Positions 1 to 12,453 of a DNA stretch of 64,000 bases are shown piece after piece. This stretch comes from Castanea sativa (taxonomy: Eukaryota; Streptophyta; Magnoliopsida; Fagales; Fagaceae), in the NCBI RefSeq assembly GCF_040712315.1, contig NC_134023.1, positions 60,222,757 to 60,286,756 of the forward strand, in the 5' to 3' direction. The notes under the pieces were generated by a model that saw only the letters and a program-made list of their open reading frames with translations, was not told the origin of the DNA and searched no databases. Position numbers and translations under genes: made by a program. The first letter of the stretch is position 1. Each line of letters starts with the position of its first letter.

Positions 1-595
1 CCAAAAGACAGATAGAACTAGAGTATCAAAGTAATACTCGCAACTAGATAACCCCATCAACCCTGGTACTAATGTGTCCCGCACGACTAGAACCCAAACA
101 TTAAGATGAGGTAGACGAGAAGCTTGACTGCTACTCTCTCTTCCTAGGGTCTAATGAAAAATATGTGAAATCTTGGAAAAAAGTCAGTTCTCGTGTAAAG
201 GATTTACGGTAGAATTGCAAGATTGATGTACTTCTGACCCGCCCTTGTCAAATTACATGGGTCATCTATGAGAATGAATAAGTCAAGGTCCATAGCTGGA
301 GGTGATATTACATGCATAGGCCCACGTACAGGGGGTTGTGCATGACAGATTGACGAGTCTCCAATCTCCACATGGCCACATTCATTTTTCTAAATTTTCA
401 CGGCCAACGATATTCCAATTCATCATCTTCCAACGAAGAAATTTCTAACATATATAACAGGAAAAAAAAAAAAAAAAAACCATTGCTTCAATTATAAAGC
501 AATTATCATTTGATTTTTTTAATAAGAACAGATTTTCATATTTGAGTTTACTTAACGTGAACTAGATGGGCCCTTTAAGTCCAATTATAGAGTAA
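1..595. other. Gene-free flank with a diverged repeat
   Basis: No coding region is supported here. The stretch at about 210-430 is a diverged copy of 2105-2290 and of 40730-40920: they share the same run of phrases, ending in the block CCAACGATATTCCAATTCAT. It also holds an A-homopolymer near 462-479. I see no promoter or RNA gene. Confidence 0.5.
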
Positions 596-1017
596 CTAGC
601 TTGTAACCCTATGTATATGTATGGATATACTTAAAGATATATAATATAATGCATAATATAATTCCTATATATAAAATTTAAATACTATTGATAGTCATTT
701 TTATGTTTTGTTAACTCTTTAAAAAAATTTGTAAGGATAATATTAGGTATAAAATGTAAATTTTCCATATATTTTTTAAATTATTATGAAGCACTATTTT
801 TTTTTTTTACGATTCATTTATTCTAAACTCTTTGGTTTTTGTACTTAATAACTCACTTGGATGAATATTTATAATGTAGTCCCACATTTGATTCTAAAAT
901 TAAGAAATAAAACTCTTTAAGAATAAATAATTTATGACACATGGCACAAAATTGGAACTCTAATTTGAAATTTTAATTTGAGTTTCTCTCAATTTCACCT
1001 ATTATTATATATATAGA
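596..1017 (-). mobile_element. Non-autonomous Helitron-like element
   Basis: Read on the minus strand, the segment begins with TC right after an A (TCTATATATATAATAATAGG, 1017 downward) and ends with GGGTTACAAGCTAG followed by T. That matches the Helitron rule of insertion between A and T, a 5' TC and a 3' CTRR. It is 422 bp and has no ORF. A homologous copy lies in the opposite orientation at 17430-17857 and shares the internal phrase TGTGCCATGTGTC. A clear 3' hairpin was not found, so the class is likely but not certain. Confidence 0.55.
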
Positions 1018-3055
1018 TTATCATTAGCTAATCTATTTCAATAGAGTTTGGTTGAAGAAGAACTTAGGCTAGGTTTCGAATAAAACACCCATTAACTTTT
1101 CTAAGAGATGCCCAATTTTTTGAAAACATAACCCGCCACCTCTTCCAAAACAAAACTCTAACTAAACACATTTATTATTTTCCCCCTTAAAAAATACTAA
1201 TGGCTTAGGACATTTTAGCATGCTTCGTATAATGAATTTGATTGAATCCTTAATTTTTTATTTATTTTATTTATAGAGTTTCAACTTATGGTTTCCATTT
1301 CTGATGATTGTGTCATTTATCTTCAGATTAAAACACCAATTGGTTTTTGGTGTAAGTAGAGATTAACCTCAAATATCTTATTCAACCATCAGCGACTTTA
1401 CTAATTGAGCTAATTGAAACTCACATTGAATTTTTAATTAATTGTATTGTCGTTAAGGTTTTTAATTTTTTTTTTATAGTTATAACATGAAATGAGAGAT
1501 TTGAATTCCAAATATCTTTATTAAAAATAACAAAAAATTCAAATAAGAGATGAATTTTATTTTCATGGCATGGCAACCCAAATCTACATGATGTTCACAA
1601 AATAAGAAAATAATATAGAAAACTTGATACTAATCATAATATTTTAGACTTAATTTCATCCCTAATCTATTGGGTTCTGGTTTTTTTCATAACAGAGGGT
1701 TGAACCATGTGGTACAGATCATACCTAAATCCAAAAGATTAGGAGGACAAGAGGGATTCCAAAGATTTCGTTCTTTTCATTTTTTTTCCCCTCCACTCGA
1801 AAAGGGGCATTTGATAATGGAACAAAGTGGAGGAACTTTCCGATCTACCTCATTCAATATTTTCTAAAGCTTGTAACCCTGGTCAATTTTAAAAGTCAAA
1901 TATACCAAATGCCACGTTAACACCAATTTTTATAATTTGTTGAAATAGTTGATTGTAAACCATAAAAAATAAAAAAGAAGTATCCATCACTCATGGTATA
2001 CAACTTCACCGGATTGTGAAATTGTGTATGAAATGGACATGTCTTAGATTTATAGAAATAGTTATGGGACATATATATTTATTTGGCTTTTATGTGTAAG
2101 AGTAATCTGACCTGCCATTGTCAGATTACATAGATCACCTTACTACCTATGAGAATGAATGAGGCAAAGTCCACAGCTGACCTTTGTACAAGGGGACGTG
2201 TTCTGTGCATGATGGATTGAAGGGTCTCACAAGTCCTACATTGATTGGTCTATATTTTCATTGCCAACGATATTCCAATTCATGAAAGAAATTTCTAACA
2301 TAGCAGGAAAGATATCAGTGCTCAAATTGGTTATTATCCACAAATAGGGGCGAAACTAGGAATTTTTGCTGAGGACAACTTCTATTTTTAAATACTATCT
2401 ATTATAAAGGATTTTTAAAAATTCTTGAGAGGGCCATGGCCACCACACCCTTGGCTGTAGTTCCACCCCCTATTAATATGGGCAAAACTTTATTTCAAGA
2501 ATAACAAATTTATAGTTCTCATCCACTATATCCAAATGAGGTGGTATTACATGTAGTCAAAATATGATAGATTATTCCTACCACCACCACGTTGTCTATT
2601 GTTGGATGGATGTTGGTGAAAGAAAATATATTAGATTTTGGTACTTGAGTTGACTTAATGTGGGCTAGATGGGTGGTTAACTATTAAGCAGAAGTGGAGG
2701 TCCATCAGGACTTAGGCTGGGTTTCAAATATGAAACCCATTAAGTTTTCTGAGAGAGGCCCAATTTCTTAAAAATTCTCTCGTCAGGTTGACAAGATTGA
2801 AGTCATTGATTTTTGGAGGCACTGTTAAATGACAAATCTATGAAATTGTGAAGACTGAAGGACAGTCAAGCAACAAGTCGTGCAGTAGATTGAATTCATA
2901 CAACAACCTATCTAGTGTTGGAATTATACTACAAGTAGTTGGTTGTAGCCTTTAATTACAGTGTTATCGTTTTGTAAGAAGTTAGTTACTTAGTTTGCCG
3001 AGGGTATGCTGATACCATAAACTAGTTGCTAACCCTTTAACAAAATCTTCTTTTT
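1018..3055. other. Duplicated intergenic flank without a recognised gene
   Basis: Apart from short open frames that also occur, disrupted, in copy B (for example 1670-1867 against about 40300-40480), nothing here looks coding. The stretch 2105-2290 is a second copy of 210-430. I recognise no protein domain. Confidence 0.5.
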
Positions 3056-3059
3056 CCAA

Positions 3060-3510
3060 ATTTAGAGCAGGATCCAGAATGTCAAGCACTTGATTGGGTG
3101 AAACTTCTTTAACAAAATCAAAAAAAGGTTCAAGCTATCTTTGAAAAAATTAATTATTTGTGGGTCTTTTGCCTGTGACCAGCTCTAATAATAGTATGAA
3201 ATAATTGTAGATATCACTGGGTCCTTATTTCTCATACCATACTTTGCAATTGCAAATAAAATTTTTTATTTGATTGATCTAATTCCATATTAAAAAAAGG
3301 AAAAAAAAAATAATAATCTCACTAGTTTTGAAGGAGCTCTTTAGTGACATATAATAGGAACAATATTATGACAGCAGAAAAGTTTTTTCAAGGCATGCTC
3401 TATCTTCTACAAGATATTCTTATTTGAGTTATATTTCATACTAGAAAGTATATTAAGAAGTATTGTGAAAAAACATAATTTAAAGTTAAGAAATGGTAAA
3501 GTTATTTGAG
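3060..3510 (-). pseudogene. LRR receptor-kinase remnant (exon 2 plus intron), copy A
   Basis: Read on the minus strand, 3260 down to 3060 resembles the second kinase exon of the cluster: a YGM start after a CAATTGC acceptor region, then a garbled VTGKRP-like stretch (GQAKDPQ), FKDSLNLF, and a degraded SPNQVLDILDP-like run. The frame is broken several times. The DNA at about 3290-3480 matches the intron of the pseudogene at 29600-29810 (shared phrase GAGCTCTTTAGTGACATATA). Homology stops near 3510, just where exon 1 should begin, so the LRR and N-terminal kinase parts are gone. A sister remnant lies at 49825-50285. It cannot encode a kinase. Confidence 0.7.
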
Positions 3511-4289
3511 TTACTTCATCCTTATTCCAGGGTTTTTTTTAAAAAAATTATTATTATTTTTTTTTTTTACTTTTTCAACTTTTCATACATATGTATAGTG
3601 AATAACTATGAAGACAAAATGGCAGAGCTACCACCACCAAAAGTGAGCAATTTAATGACATGTAAATACAAGAAAATTATAAAATATTTTGGAAATACAA
3701 AAAATATACCATTTCTCCTCTCTTTCGATGTTATTAAACCTTAGTCCCTTTCACTTTCTGTTGAGAAAAAGAAAGGAAAAAAAAAATTAAAAGGGCAGGT
3801 GCCAACTACACAACATTGGATTTCTAATTGGAACATAGAATTGCCCTAACTCTGCCATGCCGTTTTGTGGATTTGACATCTCATAAATTAACTATAACAT
3901 TTTTCAACATTTTAGGGATGCAAGTGATTAGGATATGATAGGAGTCACTTAGCCGTGGAAAGAACTACCTCAGCATCGTTTGTAGATGACTTTTTAGTCC
4001 CAACTCTCAAGTTACGAAGGCAGCATGCTGGAAATAATAGGCCCAAAGCTGTATTCAACCACACCCCAGCGCTTCTTCTTTTTTTCTTTTTTTGGGCTTG
4101 AAACTAGACCCAAGTGTTGTTTGGGTCCAAATGCCATAATTTAAAATTAATAGAATTGGTGGGTCAAGCTTGGGTTTCAAGTGATAAGTGATAACCCAGA
4201 TATTCTTTATAATGCGCTATATATGAGTTTTAAATCCCACCCAAATTCATAATTCTTTATAGTGCCCTTTCTGACCATCTACCCATTTA

Positions 4290-4326
<37 letters not shown>

Positions 4327-6780
4327 GGTGGGCCAATTTTGAGGTAGAGAGATAAGATAGTCAAAATTATTTGATGTTTCCATCCTTCTATTTAGATATT
4401 TGAAACTTAAAATAAGAAATTTTGAAACTTAACAATTTTAGTTGTACTGAAAAAAAAAATTAGAAAAATATAATGTGTAATAACAATAGTTAGAAGAATA
4501 TGGATCACTTCAAAAAAGAATAATATCAATAAAAAACACTAAAATAATAGTATTATATATTTAGAAAATAGAGATATAGAAATTACTTTTAAAAACTTTT
4601 TAACTTTTAGAAAGAACAAATCATCTACAATAAAATTTTGAGAATAAAGTATACATTTTATATCACATTTCAAAATAATGATATATTTCCATACATTGCG
4701 TCACTGTGATTAGTTAGAATAAAAATGGCTTACAAGTTTTACTCCTGATCATCACAGAAGACAAAGCAAACATATATTAGCTTCATTTTGTTTTTTGAGG
4801 AAAATTATTTATTAGGAAGTATACACGGGGGAGTGAATGGAACTCGAGGTCGTCAACTAAAGCTCCAAGAGAGATGCATGTAATGGGTTATCACGTTGTA
4901 CATTAATGTACAGAAAGAGGGCGCCCATCAAGTGTAGAGGCAGGGACTATTTTAAATTCAAGACATGCAAAGTATATATTTTTCTCATATTTTTTGTTTT
5001 CACTTCTGATCATTCATTGGTTCTTTTCTTGAATTGGAAACTAGTCGATTTCTTCATTAAGATTGAATATTATATACGTAAGATGCAACTAGAGTCACAT
5101 TATTTAAATGTTAAAATAACGTTATACTTTGTATAATGTTAAATTCATAAAATAAAATTCAAAATATGAAATTGACTCTCTATTTATTTCAAGTACTCTT
5201 CAAGGGATATTATCTAAAACAAATCAAAAAAATAAAAAATAAAAAAAAGAAAAAGAAGATCTTGTTAAGCATAAAAAAGGCTCTCATTACCAGATCTGCA
5301 AATTCCAAAATTTTTGTAAAACCTGGTGTTTCCGGGATCCAAATTCCAAAATGTCATAAATAGGTCCAAGGACACTGGAAATAATAGGCCCAAAGCTACA
5401 TACAACCGCACCCCAATGCCTTTGTTTTTGGGTCTTGAAACTAGACCCTAGTGTTGTTTGGGTCCAAATGACATAATTTAAAATGAATAGAATTTGTGGG
5501 TGAGGTTTGGGTTTCAATAAGTGATAATTCAGTAATAATAATATCTTTTATAGTATCATATATCTAGGCTTTGAAACCCACCCATTCTTCATGACCTTCT
5601 ATCTATCTAAAAACATAAATTGGTGGGTCAATTATTGAGGTAGAGAATAGGATGGTCAAAATTATTTGATGTTCCCGTCATGCTATCTAAATATTTTGGT
5701 ATGGGAAAAATGTCTTTTCTTGTAGAGAATTTGTTTTGAATTCTGTTGTTGTTCTTAACTTCTTGTTGTGGCCTAGTCTCGTTTTTCTTTCGTGAAAGAA
5801 CGTCTTTTGAACCGTTAACTCTAACTTCATTGTACTACAAGACAATGTTATTAATATTGTTTGGTAACCAATGGTTAAAGAGTCATTTGATGTGATCAGA
5901 AACAAATATATATATATTCATATTTGAAACCATTATCTTTTAAAATTAGGGATCATTATGTCTCATTTTTAAAAAAAAGCATTTATGTCAATTAATAATT
6001 TAAAAAAAAAAAAAAAAGCTGGAACAGTACATTAAAGAGCTTTAAAGCAAAAACTCAAATTTTATTTTACTCTTCCCTTAAGAATAATGCTAGAGATACA
6101 AACTATTTTACAAACTGCTGATATGATAAATTATTATTAGTAAATAAAAAAGTGATATTAATGGTAAGCGTAGATGAAAACCAATAAAAGGTTGGTCATA
6201 TCAACATTTTGTAAAAATGTTGTAAAATTGTTTGCGTATACCATTACTCCTCCCTTAATACTTTTATTGAAATTTCAAAAAGTGTGACCATTTATGCTAC
6301 AAGCCTTAAGGCTATATTATAGAAAAACTCTCAATGTTATGAAACAATAGAAATTTGAAATTTTAATTATGAGAAAAAAATACTTTCTTTTTCCTTTTAT
6401 TTTATTTTACATGAGATAGAATTTTACTCTAATAGTCTAGTCTAATCTAAGTGTATGTGTATGTGAAACTCTCTTCTAAAATAGCCCTTGCCTCCCTCAC
6501 ACTTCACAAGCTCTTATATTTGTGAAATGACTATCACGCCAAGGGTGCGCAATAGTTCTTTTTTCATCTCTTATCTAGTCATGTAAAGGTTATACTTCGA
6601 AATTCAAGCTTATAAGTCTTAAATTCTATCACAGATATTCAATACCACACATATATTGAATTAATGAGTAGAAGCATAAGAGAGTTTTATCATAAAGCTA
6701 TTCATATTGAGAAAATACGCATAATGTTTATTGTGATGGGAGTTTGGAGCTGCTTTAATTAATAGACTAGTATTAAATTG
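3511..6780. other. AT-rich intergenic region with internal repeats
   Basis: No gene seen. Two related blocks lie at about 4025-4200 and 5370-5530, both with GGCCCAAAG, a CTAGACCC run and TTGTTTGGGTCCAAAT. Further copies occur at 22950-23060, 50805-50950, 53570-53720 and 60790-60940. An (AAT)n microsatellite sits at 4290-4323. The 65-76 codon open frames here are not conserved as frames in copy B. Confidence 0.5.
4290..4323. repeat. (AAT)n microsatellite
   Basis: About eleven AAT units in a row. In copy B the matching place (about 51070-51085) is a plain A-tract, so the array grew or shrank after the duplication. Confidence 0.85.
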
Positions 6781-6789
6781 TCTCTACTT

Positions 6790-7065
6790 AAGTCCATTTC
6801 AGTCTAATTTGATCCAATTGGTCATTCGGCCAATTTTGGTTCACTTTGGTCTAGTTCAATCCATTCCGTCCAATTCTTTCTAATTTTGGCTCAATTTAAT
6901 CCAATTCAGTCCATTTGATCCATGCCAATCCAGTTCAGTCCATTTCGGTATAATTCGATTCATTTCTATCTACTTTATACCATTTTGATCAAATTCAATC
7001 TATTTCGGTCCATTTCAATCTACTTCAGTCTTTTTAGTCCAGTTCATCCATCTCAGTCCACTTTG
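6790..7065. repeat. Degenerate ~10-bp tandem repeat (TTCGGTCCAn-like)
   Basis: About 27 pyrimidine-rich decamers resembling TCCATTTCGG run one after another, such as TCCATTTCAG, TCTAATTTGA, TCCAATTCAG. The period stays near 10 bases although single units diverge. Copies occupy the same place in other units of the kinase cluster (27170-27420, 55060-55350), with short remnants at 15230-15305 and 18555-18620. No ORF. Confidence 0.75.
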
Positions 7066-9089
7066 GTAAGAATGAGAGAAAACTAGTTTGGGTTGAAAGT
7101 ATTATAAATTATTTGAGTAATATTAATTGTAATTATATGATAAGTTTTGATTATTAAGATAATCATCTTTAAGGGAATGAGAAATTTGAAACTTAAAAAT
7201 TTTAGTTGTATCAAAAGAAATTAAGAAAGTATAATGCATAATAAAAAAAATAGAGGAAAATGGACCACTTCAAAAAAGAACAATATAAATAGTAAAACCA
7301 AAAAACAAGATACAATTATATATTTGTAAAAATAGAAAGATAGAAATTACTTTTAGAAATTGTTTAATTTTTAAAGAGAACAAATTATCTATAATAAGAT
7401 TTAAAGAATATATTATACATTATACTACATTTCAAAATAATTATACGCATTACATTGTGACTAGTTAACTTTTAAATTAAAGTCACGCGAAGTATGTTTT
7501 ACATTTATTCTTCTCACTTTTGACCATTCCTTGGTTCTTTTCTCAAATTGGAAATTGATTGGTTTCTCCATTGAAATTAAATGTTACAAATTTAAATGTC
7601 TAACTAGTGTCACATTATTTAAAATTTAAAATAACATTATATGTTGTATTATGTTAGATTCATAAAATAAAATCTAAATAAATTATGAAATATACTCTCT
7701 ATTTATTTCAAGTAAACCACAGAAGACATTATCTGGAAAAAAAATCTTGTTAAGAATAAAAAATTTCTCATTACAAGATCTACAAGAAACTATTGGGTGC
7801 TTCATAATAACGTTAATGGTATGATCCTGCAAGTACGTATCGCTTTTTCTTGTACATAATCATCAAATTATGGGTGACACACATCTGATTTAGTGCTAAT
7901 AATTTGCAGTGACAAAGGAACTAATCATTTGATTCATTACCAAACTAGAAGCAATTCTTGGTTGCTGGAGCTATCCAAGGCTCCAAGCTATGACATTCCT
8001 TTGTGAAAATGAAAGCAAACAAAAGAAAGAAGACAACAATTTTAACGTGGTTCGGCCATGAAAGCCTACATCCACGGAGTCTCTATTATTTTTTAAAGTA
8101 ATGTTAAAGTTACAAATTATTCCACAGATATGATTACCAAAAAAAAAAAAAAACTTGGACAAATACAAGATAAACTAATAAGTGATTGCTAATAGAAACA
8201 AAAGGAGGTGCTACAAATCTTATTTTGTTCCAACATTATACAAAATCAAAACCTCCTCAAGTCATGATAGCACCTTCCAATAGGGTCATTGGCCCTCTGT
8301 TCCTGCATTCAAGGAAGACAATTATCTCTCTAAATCATTGAATTAAGGGAAATCATTTCTATGTATCGGAAGAACATGCTTTGGTTTCCAAAGTAGATTA
8401 ATGCTATGCGGTGAATGAGGTTTTCCCTTCAAGAGTAAGGAATTGAAACAACTATCCATCTCCCATAGCTTAAAAATCAAGCAACCATTTTAGTTTTAGT
8501 CTTGCTAGTAAAAGGATTCATAATAATGCAAGAAGGTTCAGCTTCTGAATCCCAAACTCATTCAACGTTTTTATGGATATGTTATGCAGGAACTTGTGAG
8601 ATAGTTGAGATTATAAATAACTAAATATTTCCAAGTAAATTAGTTAAACTTCTTACCCATTAAAATTCCATAGTTGGAGTAATTTATGCCTATGTCTACA
8701 TCAAAGATCAAAGGTGTCTCTATAAAAAAAAAGTATAGTGTGCAAGTACAATGCCAATAATCTCAACCTCAGCAATGGTAGAAATCACCAAATCGAAAAT
8801 AGCTTAAATTTCATTTTGATTTATGTGTTTTTCAACGAACTTATTAAGGGGGGGGGGGGGGGGGGACAAAAAAGAGCTTATTCTAAATCATAGAAAACAA
8901 ATTGGACTAATCTTAATCATATGAATAGTACCATCATGTAATCAAATTTCACATGGCATCAATATTATCAATTTCACTATAATAAAAGAAAGTACCGTGA
9001 CAAGCACATGACATTGTGTGACTATATGATCCCCCTCCCTCCATAAAGGTTAGAGCAACAAGTACTATAAGAAACAATTTACCTGTAAG
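7066..9089. other. 3' flank of the intact receptor-kinase gene
   Basis: No second gene seen. The flank includes a recurring block at about 7980-8160 (TTTTAACGTGGTTCGGCC followed by AAAGCCTACATCCACGGAG) that is present again near 19380-19480, 56275-56400 and 61860-61985. A 16-base G-run lies at about 8849-8864. Polyadenylation signals cannot be picked out reliably in such AT-rich DNA. Confidence 0.5.
8849..8864. repeat. Poly-G tract
   Basis: An uninterrupted G-run. The same place carries GGGGGTGGGG in copy B (about 57211-57221) and a 14-15 base G-run in the third copy (about 62757-62772). It coincides with a change in which copy this region resembles most (see findings). Confidence 0.9.
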
Positions 9090-12000
9090 TTAAATTACTC
9101 TTTCTCCACGTATTCTAGTTCTGAGGAGTTTCTCTCTAATCAAATGCAACTGAGCTACAACATCAATCATGTTCATCCTTTCTCTTGGAGATCCCATAGA
9201 ACAAGACACTCCAATTCCAAATATCAAAATCAAGCACTCCAGAATTTTGGGACTTCCTATTCGATTTTGAATGTGAGTATCATTTGTCCTTGTTTCCATA
9301 CCTTCTCTTTCCCAAAGTATAATAGGATCCACAACGTTAATGACTCGTTCGGGCAATGCTCCTTTAACAAAATCATGAAGGTTCAAGTTGTTTTTGAATA
9401 TGTTATCAGTAGGCCTTTTTCCTGTGAACATCTCCAATAATAGTATGCCATAACTGTAGACATCACCACAAGTTGACACCTCGTTTCCCAAACCATATTC
9501 TGCAATTGCACAGAACATTCACAATATGATTGATCTTGCTTCATATAAAAAAAAAATTATAATAGCAAAACTTTGAAAGAGCTCTTTAGTGGCATATAAA
9601 AGGAAAAAAATTATGACAGGTTAGAAATTTCTTTCAGGACATGCTCCATCTTCTAAAAGGCTTCCTTAAGCTATTTCATGCTTGAAAGTACACCAAGAAA
9701 TATTAAGAAAGAAAAGAATTTAATATTCAAAAATAGAAAAGGTACTCACCTGGAGGAGCATAACCAATTGTTCCTCTTAATCCAATAGAGCTTGATTGAT
9801 TAGCATGACACTCGGTGGCCTCAAGAAGGAACCTTGCCAAGCCAAAGTCCCCCACATGTCCAATCATTTCATCATCGAGAAGAACATTGCTAGGCTTGAG
9901 GTCGCAATGAACAATTGGTGCATGGCAATGATAATGAAGATATTCCAATGCATTTGCAACATCAATAGCAATATTCAATCTTTGAAGAAGATTCAAATTC
10001 TTTTGTTCCTCAAGAACCTCATTTGTTCTTGAAATTGGATGCAACCACTCGTCTAGGCTGCCATTAGTCATGAACTCGTATACTAAAGCTTTGAAATCAT
10101 GACCTTGATAGTCAACACCTGAACATACTGTGAGTACCTTTACCAAATTCCGATGTCTGATGTTTCGCAAAGCCTCACATTCAGCAATAAAACTTTTGGA
10201 AGCCCCACGATGCAAAAGGTTGAGCACCTTGACAGCAACTATACATCTATCATGACCAAGAATTCCTCTATACACTGATCCAAAGCTTCCCACACCAATT
10301 AAATTAGTGGAGGAAAATGCATCTGTAGCTTTTAGGAGACTTTGGTAAGATACATTCAAGAGTAAATTTTGTGAATTATTTAAAATACTTTCCCTTCTCT
10401 TTCTTTTAAAAGAGAAGAGAAGTAGAAATGAAATCACCAAAGTTATTCCAAAAAGGCCACAAAGTATAGAGATTATTAGCTTCAAGGAAAGAGTCAACTT
10501 CCTCTTCTTGGGTTTATTGTATTTACATACAGGAAGATCAAACTTTGGCATGCCTCCACATAACTTACTGTTTCCCTTAATCACGGTTGCACTAATGTTC
10601 TTGAAAACTCCATTTGTTGGTACCTCACCGTCAAAATCATTATAAGACAAATTCAATAACTGCAAGAAGATAAAGCTCTCCAAAAATTTTGGAATACTGC
10701 CAGAGAAATTGTTTTTAGAAAGATCTAAAAGTTGAAGGCCCCTTAATGATTCCAAAGATGAAGGAATGACCCCTTGAAAGAAGTTGCTTCTCATGGCTAG
10801 ATTTTCTAGTTTTACACAGCTACCAAGACTTGTTGGAATTTTTCCAAACAACATATTTTCAGAAATATCCAAGTATTCTAAATTTATGAAATTTCCCATT
10901 TCTATAGGAAGGACACCTGTAAATTTGTTACCTGACAAGTCTAGAAAAATTGCTGAGAATGACATACCAATAACTTGATATGATATTGTACCACTGAGAT
11001 TGTTATTAGCAAGATCCAAATTATTCATACTTTCACACTTGCCTAGACTCAAAGGGATGCTTCCTTGAAGATTATTATCTTCTAAAAGCAAATTTATCAA
11101 AATAGTTAAATTTCCAAGGCAGGAAGGAATGTTTCCAAAGAAATTGTTTTCAGATAATCTCAAAAGTTGTAACTTTCGAAGTTTTCCAATTTCAAAAGGA
11201 ATATTTCCTGATAATTTATTGTACGCCATGACTAGCCATTCCAAATTGATCAGATTTCCTATCCCAAGAGGAATGTTCCCAGATATTTTATTTTTTCCTA
11301 TATTCAATACGGTGAGGGTAGTTGAGAAATTGACAATGCACTTGGGCAACTCTCCCCCAAAGTTATTTATATGTATTTCAACTATCTTTAAATATGTGGC
11401 ATTTGTCAAAGAACAAAGAAAACTCAAGTCATTTGCCCCTCCATTTCCAAGCTCATTAAAGTATATTAAAAATAGTGAAAGTTTGTTTAACTTCTCCAAA
11501 GAAGGAACTTTTCCACTTAAATTATTTTCATTAAGTTCAAGCAGCCATAGATTTGAGGCATTAGATATTGAAATAGGGATAGGTCCAGTAAATTGATTGG
11601 CAAAAATGCTTAAACGTTTGATATTTGGTAGGGTGATTCCTATGTCCAACGGAAGGTGCCCTTGGATTTGGTTGCCTCCTACATCAAACTCCTCTAACGA
11701 AGACAAATTGAAGATTGAGGGAGGAATTCTTCCAGACAACCTATTTAATTCGACATAAAAATTTGTAAGTTTCGTCAATTGGCCAAAAGAATGAGGGATA
11801 CTCCCACCCAAGTTATTAGAATGTGCAGAAAACACTTCTAGAGAGGATAAGTTACCGAAAAAGGGTGGGATACTTCCTGTCAAATTATTTCCTTCAAAAG
11901 AAACGATTTGGAGTTTTGACAAAGTGCCAAGAGTTGTAGGTATTTCCCCATCCAAAAGGTTGCGACCAAAATTAATGTAATTGAGGTTGGTGCAATGGGA

Positions 12001-12453
12001 TAAATTTCTTGGAATTTTGCCAATATGTGTGTTATTGTACAGTCGTAGGAATTGCAATCTGCGTAAACGGTCAATTTCTAAAGGAATTTCATTATGAAAG
12101 CTATTGTCTAATAGTGACAGACGCTTCAAAAAACTTAAATTACCAACATGTGGTGATATAGAGCCTACCAGTTCCGAAAATCGCAGCAGGTCCAACACAA
12201 TGACCCTCTGATGTCGACGACCACAGGTAACCCCTCGCCATTGACAAAAGTGGATGCTATCATTCCAAGAGCTCAAAAGCTGGAGAGGATCATGAGTGAT
12301 CTTGGCTTTGAACTCAAGCAACGCCAACCGATCCGTCTCATTATTCCCGCCAACAACAGAGGTGACTAACAAGCCACACCACCAGAGAAGGATAAAAGCA
12401 TGTATGAAAAAAGAAGAGGACGGTGGAGATGAACTCCACTGGGAAAGCCCCAT
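9090..12453 (-). CDS. LRR receptor-like Ser/Thr kinase, subfamily XII (EFR/Xa21-like), intact
   Basis: A plasma-membrane receptor kinase of the type that senses microbial patterns; the ligand cannot be told. There are two exons: 12453-9750 and 9499-9090. The donor reads CCAG/GTGAGT and the acceptor TTGCAG/AATATGG, with a 250-base intron inside the codon for Glu of the PPEYG motif, the usual intron place in this family. The product is 1037 residues. I start at the ATG at 12453; the TTG six bases upstream is not a likely plant start. Visible parts, in approximate residues: signal peptide 1-36; LRR N-cap with FCQWRGVTC near 69-77; about 20 LRRs 85-620; LRR C-cap with LCGG and PVC near 632-643; transmembrane helix about 659-682; kinase 715-1010. 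Kinase motifs are GVGSFGSV, VAVK, HCDLKPSN and GDFG. Cys replaces Arg before the catalytic Asp, so it is a non-RD kinase, typical of immune receptors. No stop or frameshift seen. Confidence 0.93.

Larger units (their letters stand above)
1125..10960. repeat. Segmental duplication, copy A
   Basis: This segment is collinear with 39718-59325 (copy B). Matching landmarks include 1128 with 39720, 2440 with 49214, 3060 with 49825, 4020 with 50805, 6790 with 55060, 7970 with 56265, 9090 with 57461, and 10955 with 59320. Copy B carries a copia element and a hAT-type element that copy A lacks, so copy A supplies the empty sites. Similarity is high but with many small indels, so the duplication is not very recent. 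The right end falls inside the LRR region of the receptor-kinase gene. Confidence 0.85.

Noticed and set aside
1670..1867. 65-codon frame as a small gene
   Set aside because: The copy at about 40290-40500 has indels that break the frame, and no domain or conserved start is seen.
5687..5905. 72-codon minus-strand frame, also at 53902-54114
   Set aside because: It is present in both duplication copies, but with indels inside the frame and no recognisable domain; duplication alone explains its recurrence.
11129..11596. 155-codon plus-strand frame inside the kinase gene
   Set aside because: It is antisense to the LRR coding region; the periodic text mirrors the LRR repeats.
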